In this document: piece by piece, positions 39,754 through 47,842 of the stretch
Numbering within the stretch: position 1 is the stretch's first letter
How the letters are laid out: every line of letters starts with the position of its first letter
Assembly: GCA_018648825.1 (NCBI GenBank)
Contig: JABGQL010000111.1
Coordinates: forward strand, 1-51,652
Direction of reading: 5' to 3'
DNA length: 51,652 bases
Origin: Gammaproteobacteria bacterium
GTDB taxonomy: Bacteria; Pseudomonadota; Gammaproteobacteria; GCF-002020875
Position numbers and translations under genes: made by a program
Notes under the pieces: generated by a model
The model's database searches: none
The model's input: the letters and a program-made list of their open reading frames with translations, nothing else
Told to the model about the DNA's origin: nothing

Positions 39754-40044
39754 ATGAATACAGAGACATCACCCCCTGTAGTCGATGTCCGAGGACTGGA
39801 GTGCCCCAAGCCGTTTCAACAGGCCTCATCTGAGGCGATGATGCTCTCCCCCGGAGACTCTTTTACCCTCCATATCGGCATCCACCCGCAACCGTTACTC
39901 GACTACCTCCAACAGCGTAACTTTGCTACCGCCATTGAGACAACCGCGGAGGGAGAGTTTATGATCAAAATTACCGCACGCGAGAATCCGCTACAACCCG
40001 GTGCAACGGTAGTTGAAGGGCCTCCCTCAGCACCTTCTCAATAG
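39754..40044 (+). CDS. TusA/DUF2249-like sulfur-carrier protein
   Basis: 96 residues, cytoplasmic. The N-terminal VVDVRGLECPKPFQQA has the CPKP motif of TusA/SirA sulfur carriers, with the Cys that holds persulfide. The middle part (HPQPLLDYLQQRNF) resembles the DUF2249 group more than TusA proper. A C-terminal tail of about 20 residues is extra. It follows the ZnuA-SCO gene by 65 bp and has its own ribosome site, partly inside a hairpin. It could pass sulfur to cytoplasmic enzymes; the partner is not known. Confidence 0.75.
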   Translation: MNTETSPPVVDVRGLECPKPFQQASSEAMMLSPGDSFTLHIGIHPQPLLDYLQQRNFATAIETTAEGEFMIKITARENPLQPGATVVEGPPSAPSQ

Positions 40045-40082
40045 AGCATTAACCCATATAGAACACTAACCACTCAAGCCAC

Positions 40083-40790
40083 TCAAAAATCGGGATTCTT
40101 CCAACCCACTGGTGCAATCTTCTCTGCTGGTGGCTTCAATCTAGAGACATAGTCTGCCAGAATGGTCAGGTCACGCGGTTTAAGTTTGTTGAGCCTTCTT
40201 GCCATCTCTGGGTTGGCGTTCCGCCGCTTTCCTTCCCGAATCCAGTTGAGCTGACGCAGTAGATACGCATAGTGCTGTCCCTGAATACGTGGAAAATAAC
40301 GCTCACCATCTCCTTGGCCGTTACTGCCATGGCACTCCGCACATTTCCTGAAGTAGATGCGCTCAGCCTTATCCAGCTTCTCTCCCGGCCCCACCCCTGG
40401 GGTCGGTGTCATCGGTAAGGTCTGAATATAGGCGGTGACATCGGCAATCGCTTGAGGACCACCCATCACCTTCTCCTGGGCAATCACCAGCATCGCTGGG
40501 TTATCCCGATTACCTGCACGGATATCTGCGATTTGCTTAATAATTACACTGCTATGCTGCCCGGCAAGCTGTGGATAGTTTCCATCTTCCACTCCCCAAG
40601 ACTCCGTCTGATGGCAGACCACACAGAGCCGAAACACCGCTTTTCCCGCCTCGACGTTAGGCGTTGCTGCCATCGCTGTGGATAGCTCATCATCCAGCGG
40701 TGCATCTGCCATTACTACGGCAGGCAGCAGTAGCGCACCACTTAACCACCCTCTCCACCAAGAACTATGCCGCATATTACGCGCTCTCAA
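40083..40790 (-). CDS. Dihaem cytochrome c4-like protein (second copy)
   Basis: 235 residues with a signal peptide (about 1-28). CXXCH motifs CVVCH and CAECH lie in two cytochrome domains. Shared features with the protein at 4936-5607 include NYPQLAGQHSSVIIKQ, GGPQAIADVTAYI, and REGKRRNANPE. The C-terminus has an extra 15-20 residues. It overlaps the haemerythrin gene by 4 bp and should be co-transcribed with it from the FNR-type promoter upstream. It is a periplasmic electron carrier; its oxidase partner is not seen. Confidence 0.86.
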   Translation of the reverse strand: MRARNMRHSSWWRGWLSGALLLPAVVMADAPLDDELSTAMAATPNVEAGKAVFRLCVVCHQTESWGVEDGNYPQLAGQHSSVIIKQIADIRAGNRDNPAMLVIAQEKVMGGPQAIADVTAYIQTLPMTPTPGVGPGEKLDKAERIYFRKCAECHGSNGQGDGERYFPRIQGQHYAYLLRQLNWIREGKRRNANPEMARRLNKLKPRDLTILADYVSRLKPPAEKIAPVGWKNPDF

Positions 40791-41362
40791 TGCTGTCCCT
40801 TTGACAGTAGGTACTTACCCACCTCTTTATCAGTATGGGTGATGTGGTTAATCAACCAAGATTTGAGGAAACGGTAGATCTCCATACAGACATCATCCTC
40901 ACAATTTGGGCGCTCTTCGATACGCTTGCTAAACTTCTCAACCTGCTCAATCATACTGCGATGCTGGACTTGGTGCTCCTCCAGACCTGGATAACCATTA
41001 TCCCTCATCAGCCCCTCTTCGCGATCAAAGTGGTATTTGGTGTAGTCGACCACTTCACTAATCACACTACGCACATAGCTATCACCCATATTGAAATTGG
41101 CTGCACTCACCACCTGATTCAGCAGCCCAACCAGCTTCTGGTGGTCATGATCGATCAACTCGATGCCCACCATATATTTATCGCTCCAGTCGATATACTC
41201 CCTGCGAATTTTGCGTTCATGCATATAGGGGATAATCGCTAGGACAGCCAATACAATCCACGGTAGTGGGTTATCCATTCCAAACAGGAACCCAAGGAAA
41301 ATCGTGATCAATGCAACAATGATCAGGGAAAAGAGTCCAAACGTCGAATAGCTTTTTTTCAT
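40787..41362 (-). CDS. Membrane-anchored bacteriohaemerythrin
   Basis: 191 residues. Two N-terminal membrane helices (about 8-26 and 33-46) are followed by a cytoplasmic four-helix haemerythrin domain. Likely di-iron ligands are H74, H111, E115, H130, H134, H173 and D178, in the usual order. Haemerythrins bind oxygen or nitric oxide reversibly and may act as oxygen carrier, store or sensor. It is co-translated with a c4-like cytochrome (4-bp overlap). A perfect FNR-type box lies 106 bp upstream. It could deliver oxygen to a membrane oxidase at low oxygen. Confidence 0.88.
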   Translation of the reverse strand: MKKSYSTFGLFSLIIVALITIFLGFLFGMDNPLPWIVLAVLAIIPYMHERKIRREYIDWSDKYMVGIELIDHDHQKLVGLLNQVVSAANFNMGDSYVRSVISEVVDYTKYHFDREEGLMRDNGYPGLEEHQVQHRSMIEQVEKFSKRIEERPNCEDDVCMEIYRFLKSWLINHITHTDKEVGKYLLSKGQH

Positions 41363-41467
41363 CAGGTCGTACCTCGTGTCGATCTCCCTTGGAGAGCGAG
41401 TTTTGTCTTGTAGAGAGTGATGTTAACCAGTAAGAGGTAGTGTAGCCATCCAGCTCCAATCAACGAC

Positions 41468-41481
41468 TTGATTTGCATCAA
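41468..41481 (-). promoter_or_regulatory. FNR/ANR-type box upstream of haemerythrin-cytochrome operon
   Basis: TTGATTTGCATCAA is a perfect TTGAT-N4-ATCAA match, 106 bp before the haemerythrin start (read on the minus strand). A weak -10-like TACACT (41444-41439) lies at about the spacing expected for a class II promoter. A second, inverted half-arrangement (ATCAA-CGAC-TTGAT) overlaps it. Confidence 0.65.
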
Positions 41482-41569
41482 TCCCGAAAAAAGCCTCTCA
41501 ACCAAGCCACTATAGTAACCCCACATTCAGGGGCATTCAATCCATTATTGATATCCCACTGAGGAATTC

Positions 41570-43879
41570 TTACCCCTCAGAGATGTACCCCTTAAGCAGC
41601 TGCAGCAGCTTCTGTCTATTGATCGGTTTCCCAAGAAAGTCGTCGCACCCAGCCGCATTAAATGCATCTCGATGCGCCTGCATCACATTGGCGGTGAGTG
41701 CAATGATCGGGATGGTGTTGCCTGCAGCCCTAATCTCTCTAGTTGCCTCAATACCATCCATAACTGGCATCTGCATATCCATCAATATCAGGTCAAAGGA
41801 GTGGCTTTTGCTCAACTCCACCGCCTCCTCGCCATTATTCGCAACGGTAACCGTCACCCCCACCCCTTCTAGGATACGCCGCTCAAGCAGCTGCAGTTCT
41901 GGAGTGTCTTCAGCAATCAAAACATGCCCAGCTATCTGCTCATTGGAGACTAACTGTTTCTCTTTTTCGACTGTACTTTTAACTGGGCGATCACTCTGCT
42001 GATAGGGAAGCGTCAGTGTAAAGGTAGAGCCCACCCCCTCTTCACTACTCACCTCGATCTTTCCATCCATCAACCCTGCTAGATTTTGTGAAATATAGAG
42101 CCCAAGACCGGTTCCGCCAAAACGGCGGGAGATTGAGCTATCCGCCTGCTGGAAGGAGCGAAAGAGCCGCTGTAGCACCTCTGGTGACATACCGATGCCA
42201 CTGTCCTTGACCTGAAAAACCAGTACGCCTTCCTGCACAGATACCGTCAACCGAACCTCCCCTTTATCGGTAAATTTAAGCCCATTACTCATCAGGTTCA
42301 TCAAGATCTGTTGAACCCGTTGGACATCCCCCAGCAGCTCCATAACTTCAGGTTTCTCCTGAACCACAATAAATTTCAGGCCAATATTTCTCGCCTGAGT
42401 GGAGAAGGTCTGCTCTAGATCCGTGAGCAGCAGAGAGAGGTCATAGGGATGCTCATCAATATCAAATTTACCCGACTGAATCTTTGACATATCAAGAATA
42501 TCATTGACCAGGGCCAACTGCCCTCGACCTGAACGCTCAATCGACTGGATAATCTGCTGTTTATCCTCATCCTGCTCTCGCTCTTTTAATAGCTCACTAT
42601 TACCGATAATAGAGGACAGTGGGGTGCGCAACTCATGGCTCATTGAGGCCAGAAACTCATCCTTGGCCTGAGTGGCCTTCTCTGCAACGGCAGTAGACTC
42701 CTCCAGAATCAGCACCATACGCTGTAGAGAGAGCGTCAGTGAGTTAATCTCATTTAATCTACCCAGCGGCTGATCCTTGATCTGTCCCCGGTCTGCAGCA
42801 CCCGCAAGGCGCTTCAGTGGACGAGAGAGGGTGTGAGACATTCCGTAGACCATCCATAACAGCAGCAACATCACCGGAACCATCGCAATCATAAAATTAC
42901 GCCGCAACTCAACGATGGGAGCCATAATCTCTTCGCGGCTTTGGCGCACCACAAACCCCCACCCCAACTCTGGAATCAGACTCCAGTCGGCAAATACCGG
43001 CTGGCAAACACTACTCAACATCCAACCTGAACCACTGCCACCATCGAGCGCATTAAACAGCGAGAAGCGCTCTGGTGAAGAGACGACTGTCTGCTCACAG
43101 GCCTCATCTCGAACCCCCATCTGGTCATCTCTAAAGTGGCTGATAAAGTTAACCCCTTGCCCACCAAAACGCGACTGAGCCACCACCACAACCCCCGTCT
43201 CCCCCAGCCCACTAAAGTTACTCAACAGATCTCTCATGCGCTGCAGTGCGAAGGGGCGCACAAGCACCCCCAACAGGGTACTCTGCGGATCATTCGAGCG
43301 CTCAAAAATTGGGATACCAATCAGTACACCAGATTTTCCCAGCTGCTCCACATAACCGTAGTAAGAGATCACAAGCGCCCGTTCATCAGCAACATCTTCT
43401 AACAGTTTAGAGAAGACCGTCTCACCATAAAAGCCCTCTGCAGTCAGATCATTGCCCAGATCAAAATTATCGGATTGCATAGAAAATGCCTGCTCCCCTT
43501 CTGGGGTCACCAAAAAGAGGTCTTTTACCCCCTGCAAGCCCAATATCGCCTGATATTGATGACGGAATTTTTCCGTCGTCACGGTATAGAGAGGATCATC
43601 TAAACCATGATCCGTATAGATACTAATCAACTCTTGTGCGCTCTGTGCCACCCCAGCACTCTGCGTAACCTCCACCATCCACTGCTTCTGCTCTTGAAAC
43701 AGCGTCAAGACCCCCTCTTTGCGTAGATCTGCCTGATAGCTCAGTGACTGCTTAATGGTTTCGATCAATGCCTGCTGGGAGAAGTAATAGAGAACGCCAC
43801 CAATAGAGACGGCTGAAACCAACAGTGCGGTAAGCACCACACGCAGGTGGTGTGAAAAAATCGATCGTGAGCTCTTCAT
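41570..43879 (-). CDS. Membrane hybrid histidine kinase (Cache-HAMP-HisKA-HATPase-REC)
   Basis: 769 residues. Membrane helix about 13-35, periplasmic Cache-like sensor to about 330, second helix about 333-350, HAMP-like segment, then HisKA (FLASMSHELRTPLSSIIG), ATPase (N box NLMSNGLKFTD, G1 KDSGIGM, G2 GGTGLGLYIS) and a C-terminal receiver (HVLIAEDTPELQ, LILMDMQMPVMDG, GKPIN). It senses a periplasmic signal and passes phosphate to its own receiver and perhaps on to partners. The kinase core is closely related to that of the next gene upstream (540 residues). The ligand is not known. Confidence 0.87.
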   Translation of the reverse strand: MKSSRSIFSHHLRVVLTALLVSAVSIGGVLYYFSQQALIETIKQSLSYQADLRKEGVLTLFQEQKQWMVEVTQSAGVAQSAQELISIYTDHGLDDPLYTVTTEKFRHQYQAILGLQGVKDLFLVTPEGEQAFSMQSDNFDLGNDLTAEGFYGETVFSKLLEDVADERALVISYYGYVEQLGKSGVLIGIPIFERSNDPQSTLLGVLVRPFALQRMRDLLSNFSGLGETGVVVVAQSRFGGQGVNFISHFRDDQMGVRDEACEQTVVSSPERFSLFNALDGGSGSGWMLSSVCQPVFADWSLIPELGWGFVVRQSREEIMAPIVELRRNFMIAMVPVMLLLLWMVYGMSHTLSRPLKRLAGAADRGQIKDQPLGRLNEINSLTLSLQRMVLILEESTAVAEKATQAKDEFLASMSHELRTPLSSIIGNSELLKEREQDEDKQQIIQSIERSGRGQLALVNDILDMSKIQSGKFDIDEHPYDLSLLLTDLEQTFSTQARNIGLKFIVVQEKPEVMELLGDVQRVQQILMNLMSNGLKFTDKGEVRLTVSVQEGVLVFQVKDSGIGMSPEVLQRLFRSFQQADSSISRRFGGTGLGLYISQNLAGLMDGKIEVSSEEGVGSTFTLTLPYQQSDRPVKSTVEKEKQLVSNEQIAGHVLIAEDTPELQLLERRILEGVGVTVTVANNGEEAVELSKSHSFDLILMDMQMPVMDGIEATREIRAAGNTIPIIALTANVMQAHRDAFNAAGCDDFLGKPINRQKLLQLLKGYISEG

Positions 43880-43989
43880 AAAACTTTTCTAATACAGGTA
43901 GCAGATCATCTCTGTTTCAACGGGGCCTCAGTATATACAAAATTATACAAAAAGATGCAAAAAGATGCAAAGACTCGACCAAGCAACCA

Positions 43990-45612
43990 TCAACAAGAGC
44001 AAAATTCCACTAACACCTCCTTGAGCGCCTTGCGATCAATCGGCTTAGAGAGAAACTGGGTACAACCAGCAGCCTCAAACTGCTTACGATGCTTCTCCAT
44101 CACATTCGCCGTTAACGCAATAATCGGCCCCTGATATCCCCTCTCTCGCAGGGTTGATGTGGCATCAATCCCACTCATAATCGGCATCTGCATATCCATC
44201 AAGATCAGATCATATGAGCCAGAAAGCGCCATCTCCACCGCCTCTGCACCATTGTTGGCACACTCCACCTCAACCCCCAGTGGCTCTACCATTCTCTTTT
44301 CCAGCAGTTGTAGGCCGGGATCATCCTCTGCAATCAGGATGCGCCCCTTCAGCGCTAGCTTATGCCCTGCCTGCGGGGCTAGTGTCACAGTCTCAGGGCG
44401 CTTGACCCGCTCCAGCGGCAGTATGAGTTCAAACCGAGACCCTCTGCCCGGCTCACTCTCCACACTCAACTCCCCTCCCATCAAAGCGGTTAATGTAGAG
44501 GAGATATAGAGTCCCAGACCGGTGCCACCATAACTGCCTGAAATAGATTGATTGGCCTGCTCAAAAGGTTGAAACAGTCGGCCCACAGCCTCCTGATCCA
44601 TCCCAATACCACTGTCTTCCACCTCAAATTTGAGGCTTGAAGAGGAGGGCTCTTCTGTAACTGTAAGCTGTACCAGACCTGCAGAGGTGAATTTGATGGC
44701 ATTACCCAACAGGTTCACCAGAACCTGGGTGATGCGCTTATCATCCCCGACACAGAGCAGGGTGGTATCAACCTGCGTCTCCACCTGGAAACGCAAGCCA
44801 GACTGCTCCGCACGGTACTTGAAAATCTTGTTCAACTCATGGATCACTGCCAAAAGGTCAAACTCAACACGGTCAACAGCAAACTTCCCCGCCTCAATCT
44901 TGGAGGTATCCAAAATATCATTAATCAGATAGAGCAGGCTTTTTCCAGAGACCGCCATCGACTCCAACAGCTCTCTCTGCTCATGGTTGAGCGGGGTCTC
45001 TACCATCAGATCACTGTTACCAATGATCGAGGTCAACGGTGTTCTCAGCTCATGACTCATAGAGGCCAGAAACTCATCCTTGGCTTGGGTTGCTCTCTCT
45101 GCTGTATCGACCGCCTGTTTGAGCACCTCATTGTTTTGCAATGCGGCATTGAGCGCCTCTGTCGCTTGATGGCGCTGCTCTAACTCCCTTTTCTGACAAT
45201 AGAGGGTGTGAAACAACCGCACCTTGTTAATCAAGATCTCATCATCAATCGGTTTGGTGAGGTAGTCATAAGCCCCGACCGCATAACCATGTTTAATAAA
45301 TTCACTGGTATTCTGGGTGGCAGAGATAAACAGGACCGGCACCTCCTCGCCTCCGGCGGATTGTCGAATAATGCTGGCCAACTCAAAGCCATTCATCTCT
45401 GGCATCTGCACATCCAGCAAGATCAGAGAGACTCGATGCTTCATCAGGTACTGCAGCGCCTCATTACCTGAACGGGCTGTTACTACAGAAAATCCAGCCT
45501 GAGAGAGCGCCCCCTCAAAGGCGTACAGGTTCTCCGGCTTATCATCCACCACCAAAATGGGAAGGGATGCAACAGCATCGTTGAGTGGGTCTATCATGCG
45601 ATCTTCATCCAA
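43990..45612 (-). CDS. Soluble hybrid histidine kinase (REC-HisKA-HATPase-REC)
   Basis: 540 residues, no membrane segment. An N-terminal receiver (ILVVDDKPENLYAF, LILLDVQMPEMNG, LTKPIDDE) is followed by a coiled coil, HisKA with FLASMSHELRTPLTSIIG, an ATPase domain (G2 GGTGLGLYIS) and a second receiver (ILIAEDDPGLQ, LILMDMQMPIMSG, SKPIDRK). It probably gets phosphate from another kinase through the first receiver. Two bases separate it from the gene at 45615-47018, so they are co-transcribed. It ends 110 bp before the next kinase start. Confidence 0.87.
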   Translation of the reverse strand: MDEDRMIDPLNDAVASLPILVVDDKPENLYAFEGALSQAGFSVVTARSGNEALQYLMKHRVSLILLDVQMPEMNGFELASIIRQSAGGEEVPVLFISATQNTSEFIKHGYAVGAYDYLTKPIDDEILINKVRLFHTLYCQKRELEQRHQATEALNAALQNNEVLKQAVDTAERATQAKDEFLASMSHELRTPLTSIIGNSDLMVETPLNHEQRELLESMAVSGKSLLYLINDILDTSKIEAGKFAVDRVEFDLLAVIHELNKIFKYRAEQSGLRFQVETQVDTTLLCVGDDKRITQVLVNLLGNAIKFTSAGLVQLTVTEEPSSSSLKFEVEDSGIGMDQEAVGRLFQPFEQANQSISGSYGGTGLGLYISSTLTALMGGELSVESEPGRGSRFELILPLERVKRPETVTLAPQAGHKLALKGRILIAEDDPGLQLLEKRMVEPLGVEVECANNGAEAVEMALSGSYDLILMDMQMPIMSGIDATSTLRERGYQGPIIALTANVMEKHRKQFEAAGCTQFLSKPIDRKALKEVLVEFCSC

Positions 45613-45614
45613 AA

Positions 45615-47018
45615 TTAGTGCGTAATGGGCTCTTCTATAGGTAGCAGCAGGGTCACCTCTGCCCCCTCCCCCTGCCCCTTACTGGTGACATCAACCGACC
45701 CTTTCAGGTTGGCCGCAAAATTGCCTACGGTATGTAGCCCAATACCGCTGTTGCTTGTTCGTGTAGTAAAGCCAAAGACAAAAAGTTTGGGTTGTACAGC
45801 CTCATCAAACCCTTCTCCATTATCTTTGATATGGACACTGAACTGTCCACTCTGCATCGAGAGTTGAATATCAATCTCCCCCACCGGGGTGTCTTCAGAG
45901 GCCAAAATGGAGTCGATACTGTTGTGCAGCAGATGCACCAGACTCTGTAGCAGGGGATTTTTAGGGTAGCTGAGCTGCGGAATATCTGATGCGATCTGAT
46001 AACGGACATCAATATCTTGCTGCTCCAACTGCAGTTCCATAATCAGTAGCAGGTCTTCAACCAAATCCTTCGCAGAGTAGGGGGTATGCACAAGCTTGAT
46101 CAAACACCTACGTTGCTGAACACGAATGGTCTTTACAATGTTACGAATAGAGGACTGAATGTTCTCAGAGGGCACCACACAGGGGTCCAATATCAACTCC
46201 TGAATCAACCCCGGCAGTCGCCCTGCACTCTGCAGCAACAGCTGTTGCAGCTCTGCAAATCGTACTTTATCCCCTTCAGACTCAGTCTTTTCCATCTCAT
46301 CAATCACTTTCTGGAAACCTTGCTGCATGGTTACCAAGTGCTCGGTAGAGAGCATCAATTGAGTAAAGGCTCCATCTAACCCCTGCACACTGTTACCCAC
46401 ATTGTGGATCACATGTGTAGCCATCTCTGCCTCACCCGCCTGAAATGCCGCAAACTGCTCACGCGCTTCAGCCTTTCTTCTGGCGATCCTCTCCTCTTGC
46501 AGCCGTTGATTGGTCAGCTCAAGCGCCTTACGCTGCAGGTGCATGGTATGAAAAAGTCGTACTTTATTGATCAGCAGGCGATTATCGATCGGTTTCGTCA
46601 AGTAATCATGTGCCCCTACCGAATAGCCATAATCGATAAAGTCATCAGAACGATACACTGCGGTAATAAACAGAATCGGCACCTCTTGGTGACGCGCATT
46701 CTGCCGGATCTCCTGCACCGTCTCGAAACCATTCATCTCCGGCATCTGCACATCAATCAAAATCAAAGAGACATCATGCTTTAACAGGTAACGGAGTGCC
46801 TCCAGTCCAGAGTGCGCCGTCACCACCTCAAACTGGTCACGCTCCAGTACTTTTCGAATAGAGTAGAGGTTCTCCTCCTTATCATCCACCACCAGAATCG
46901 GCTCATGACTCACCTGCTCAACCAATGGTTTGTTAGAGTGGTTCGATAAAGGGGCGGGACTCCCTCCTCTCTTCTCCCCCCCTGCGGCGCTAACGCCCAT
47001 TGTCTGCAAATCCATCAT
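45615..47018 (-). CDS. Response regulator receiver-histidine kinase (HNVGN-box type)
   Basis: 467 residues. A receiver domain (about 38-155) has ILVVDDKEENLYSI, the phospho-acceptor in LILIDVQMPEMNG and LTKPIDNR. A coiled coil follows, then the variant His box ATHVIHNVGNSVQGL and an ATPase domain with VHLLHNSIDSI, IKDNGEGFD and SNSGIGLHT. The His box is like those of the two kinases at the left end of the window (HNIGN). It is translated from a start overlapping the CheR stop by 4 bp (ATGA). Cytoplasmic, partner in a multi-step relay. Confidence 0.86.
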   Translation of the reverse strand: MMDLQTMGVSAAGGEKRGGSPAPLSNHSNKPLVEQVSHEPILVVDDKEENLYSIRKVLERDQFEVVTAHSGLEALRYLLKHDVSLILIDVQMPEMNGFETVQEIRQNARHQEVPILFITAVYRSDDFIDYGYSVGAHDYLTKPIDNRLLINKVRLFHTMHLQRKALELTNQRLQEERIARRKAEAREQFAAFQAGEAEMATHVIHNVGNSVQGLDGAFTQLMLSTEHLVTMQQGFQKVIDEMEKTESEGDKVRFAELQQLLLQSAGRLPGLIQELILDPCVVPSENIQSSIRNIVKTIRVQQRRCLIKLVHTPYSAKDLVEDLLLIMELQLEQQDIDVRYQIASDIPQLSYPKNPLLQSLVHLLHNSIDSILASEDTPVGEIDIQLSMQSGQFSVHIKDNGEGFDEAVQPKLFVFGFTTRTSNSGIGLHTVGNFAANLKGSVDVTSKGQGEGAEVTLLLPIEEPITH

Positions 47019-47839
47019 AATTTTTTAAACACCTTGTACTTGTCGTGCAGCCTCTCAAAATAGCGCCCTGCACCATGAAAACGTAAACACTCTTTGGTTC
47101 CCAGCGTCAGATACCCTCGCCCCACCAAGCTGTCATGAAACAGCTGTAGTACGCGATTGGTCAACTCATCATCAAAATAGATTAACACGTTGCGACAGAG
47201 TATCAGATGAAACTCATTAAACACCCCGTCCGTCGCCAAATTATGGGTGGAGAAGACCATATTCTCCTTTAGTTTGGGGTCCAGATAGGCCTGCAGCGGG
47301 GTTGCACTGTAATATTTGGAAAATGCATTCTTGCCACCCGCAGTGATGTAGTTACGGGTGTAGTCAGCCATCCGCTCCAGTGGAAAGGCACCTTGCGCTG
47401 CCTGCCGTACTACGTTGGGGTTAAAATCTGTCGCATAGATCAGGCTACGCTCCAGCAACCCCTCCTCTTTCAGCAGTATCGCCAGAGACCATGGCTCCGC
47501 CCCCGTTGACATCCCCGCAGACCAAATTCGAATATGCGGATAGGTGGCCAACACCGGCACCACCTTCTCTCTAAGGTAACGGTAGACCCACGGGTCTCTA
47601 AACATTGCGGTGACATTGATGGAGAGGTTCTTCAACAACTCATTAAACACCTCAACATCAGAGGTCACCCGCATCAAGAAAGCATCAAACTCTCTCTCTT
47701 TCAACTGGGTCATGGCCGCCTCAACCCGTCGCCCCATAGAGGAGCGGCTGTAGTGGCGAAAGTCTTGACCGTACTGCTCATAGACCTGGTCTGCCAAGGT
47801 ATCGAGCTGTTGTGGAGAGGGGATCGACATAGAGGGCAA
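47015..47839 (-). CDS. cheR: CheR-type protein-glutamate methyltransferase
   Basis: 274 residues. An N-terminal helical domain (about 10-75, with YEQYGQDFRHYSRSSMGRR) is followed by the SAM-binding domain: IRIWSAGMSTGAEPWSLAI, YATDFNPNVV, and LILCRNVLIYF with DRVL-like end (NRVLQLFHDSL). It methylates glutamates of signalling proteins. It overlaps the receiver-kinase gene by 4 bp and lies 3 bp after the large hybrid kinase. No CheB methylesterase or CheW is found in the window, so it may modify the multi-HAMP kinase next to it rather than a true chemoreceptor; this is inference. Confidence 0.88.
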   Translation of the reverse strand: MPSMSIPSPQQLDTLADQVYEQYGQDFRHYSRSSMGRRVEAAMTQLKEREFDAFLMRVTSDVEVFNELLKNLSINVTAMFRDPWVYRYLREKVVPVLATYPHIRIWSAGMSTGAEPWSLAILLKEEGLLERSLIYATDFNPNVVRQAAQGAFPLERMADYTRNYITAGGKNAFSKYYSATPLQAYLDPKLKENMVFSTHNLATDGVFNEFHLILCRNVLIYFDDELTNRVLQLFHDSLVGRGYLTLGTKECLRFHGAGRYFERLHDKYKVFKKL

Positions 47840-47842
47840 ACG

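Noticed and set aside
43949-43972. Direct repeat of AAAAAGATGC before the 769-residue kinase
   Set aside because: Two short A-rich copies only; no CRISPR-like spacing or further units.
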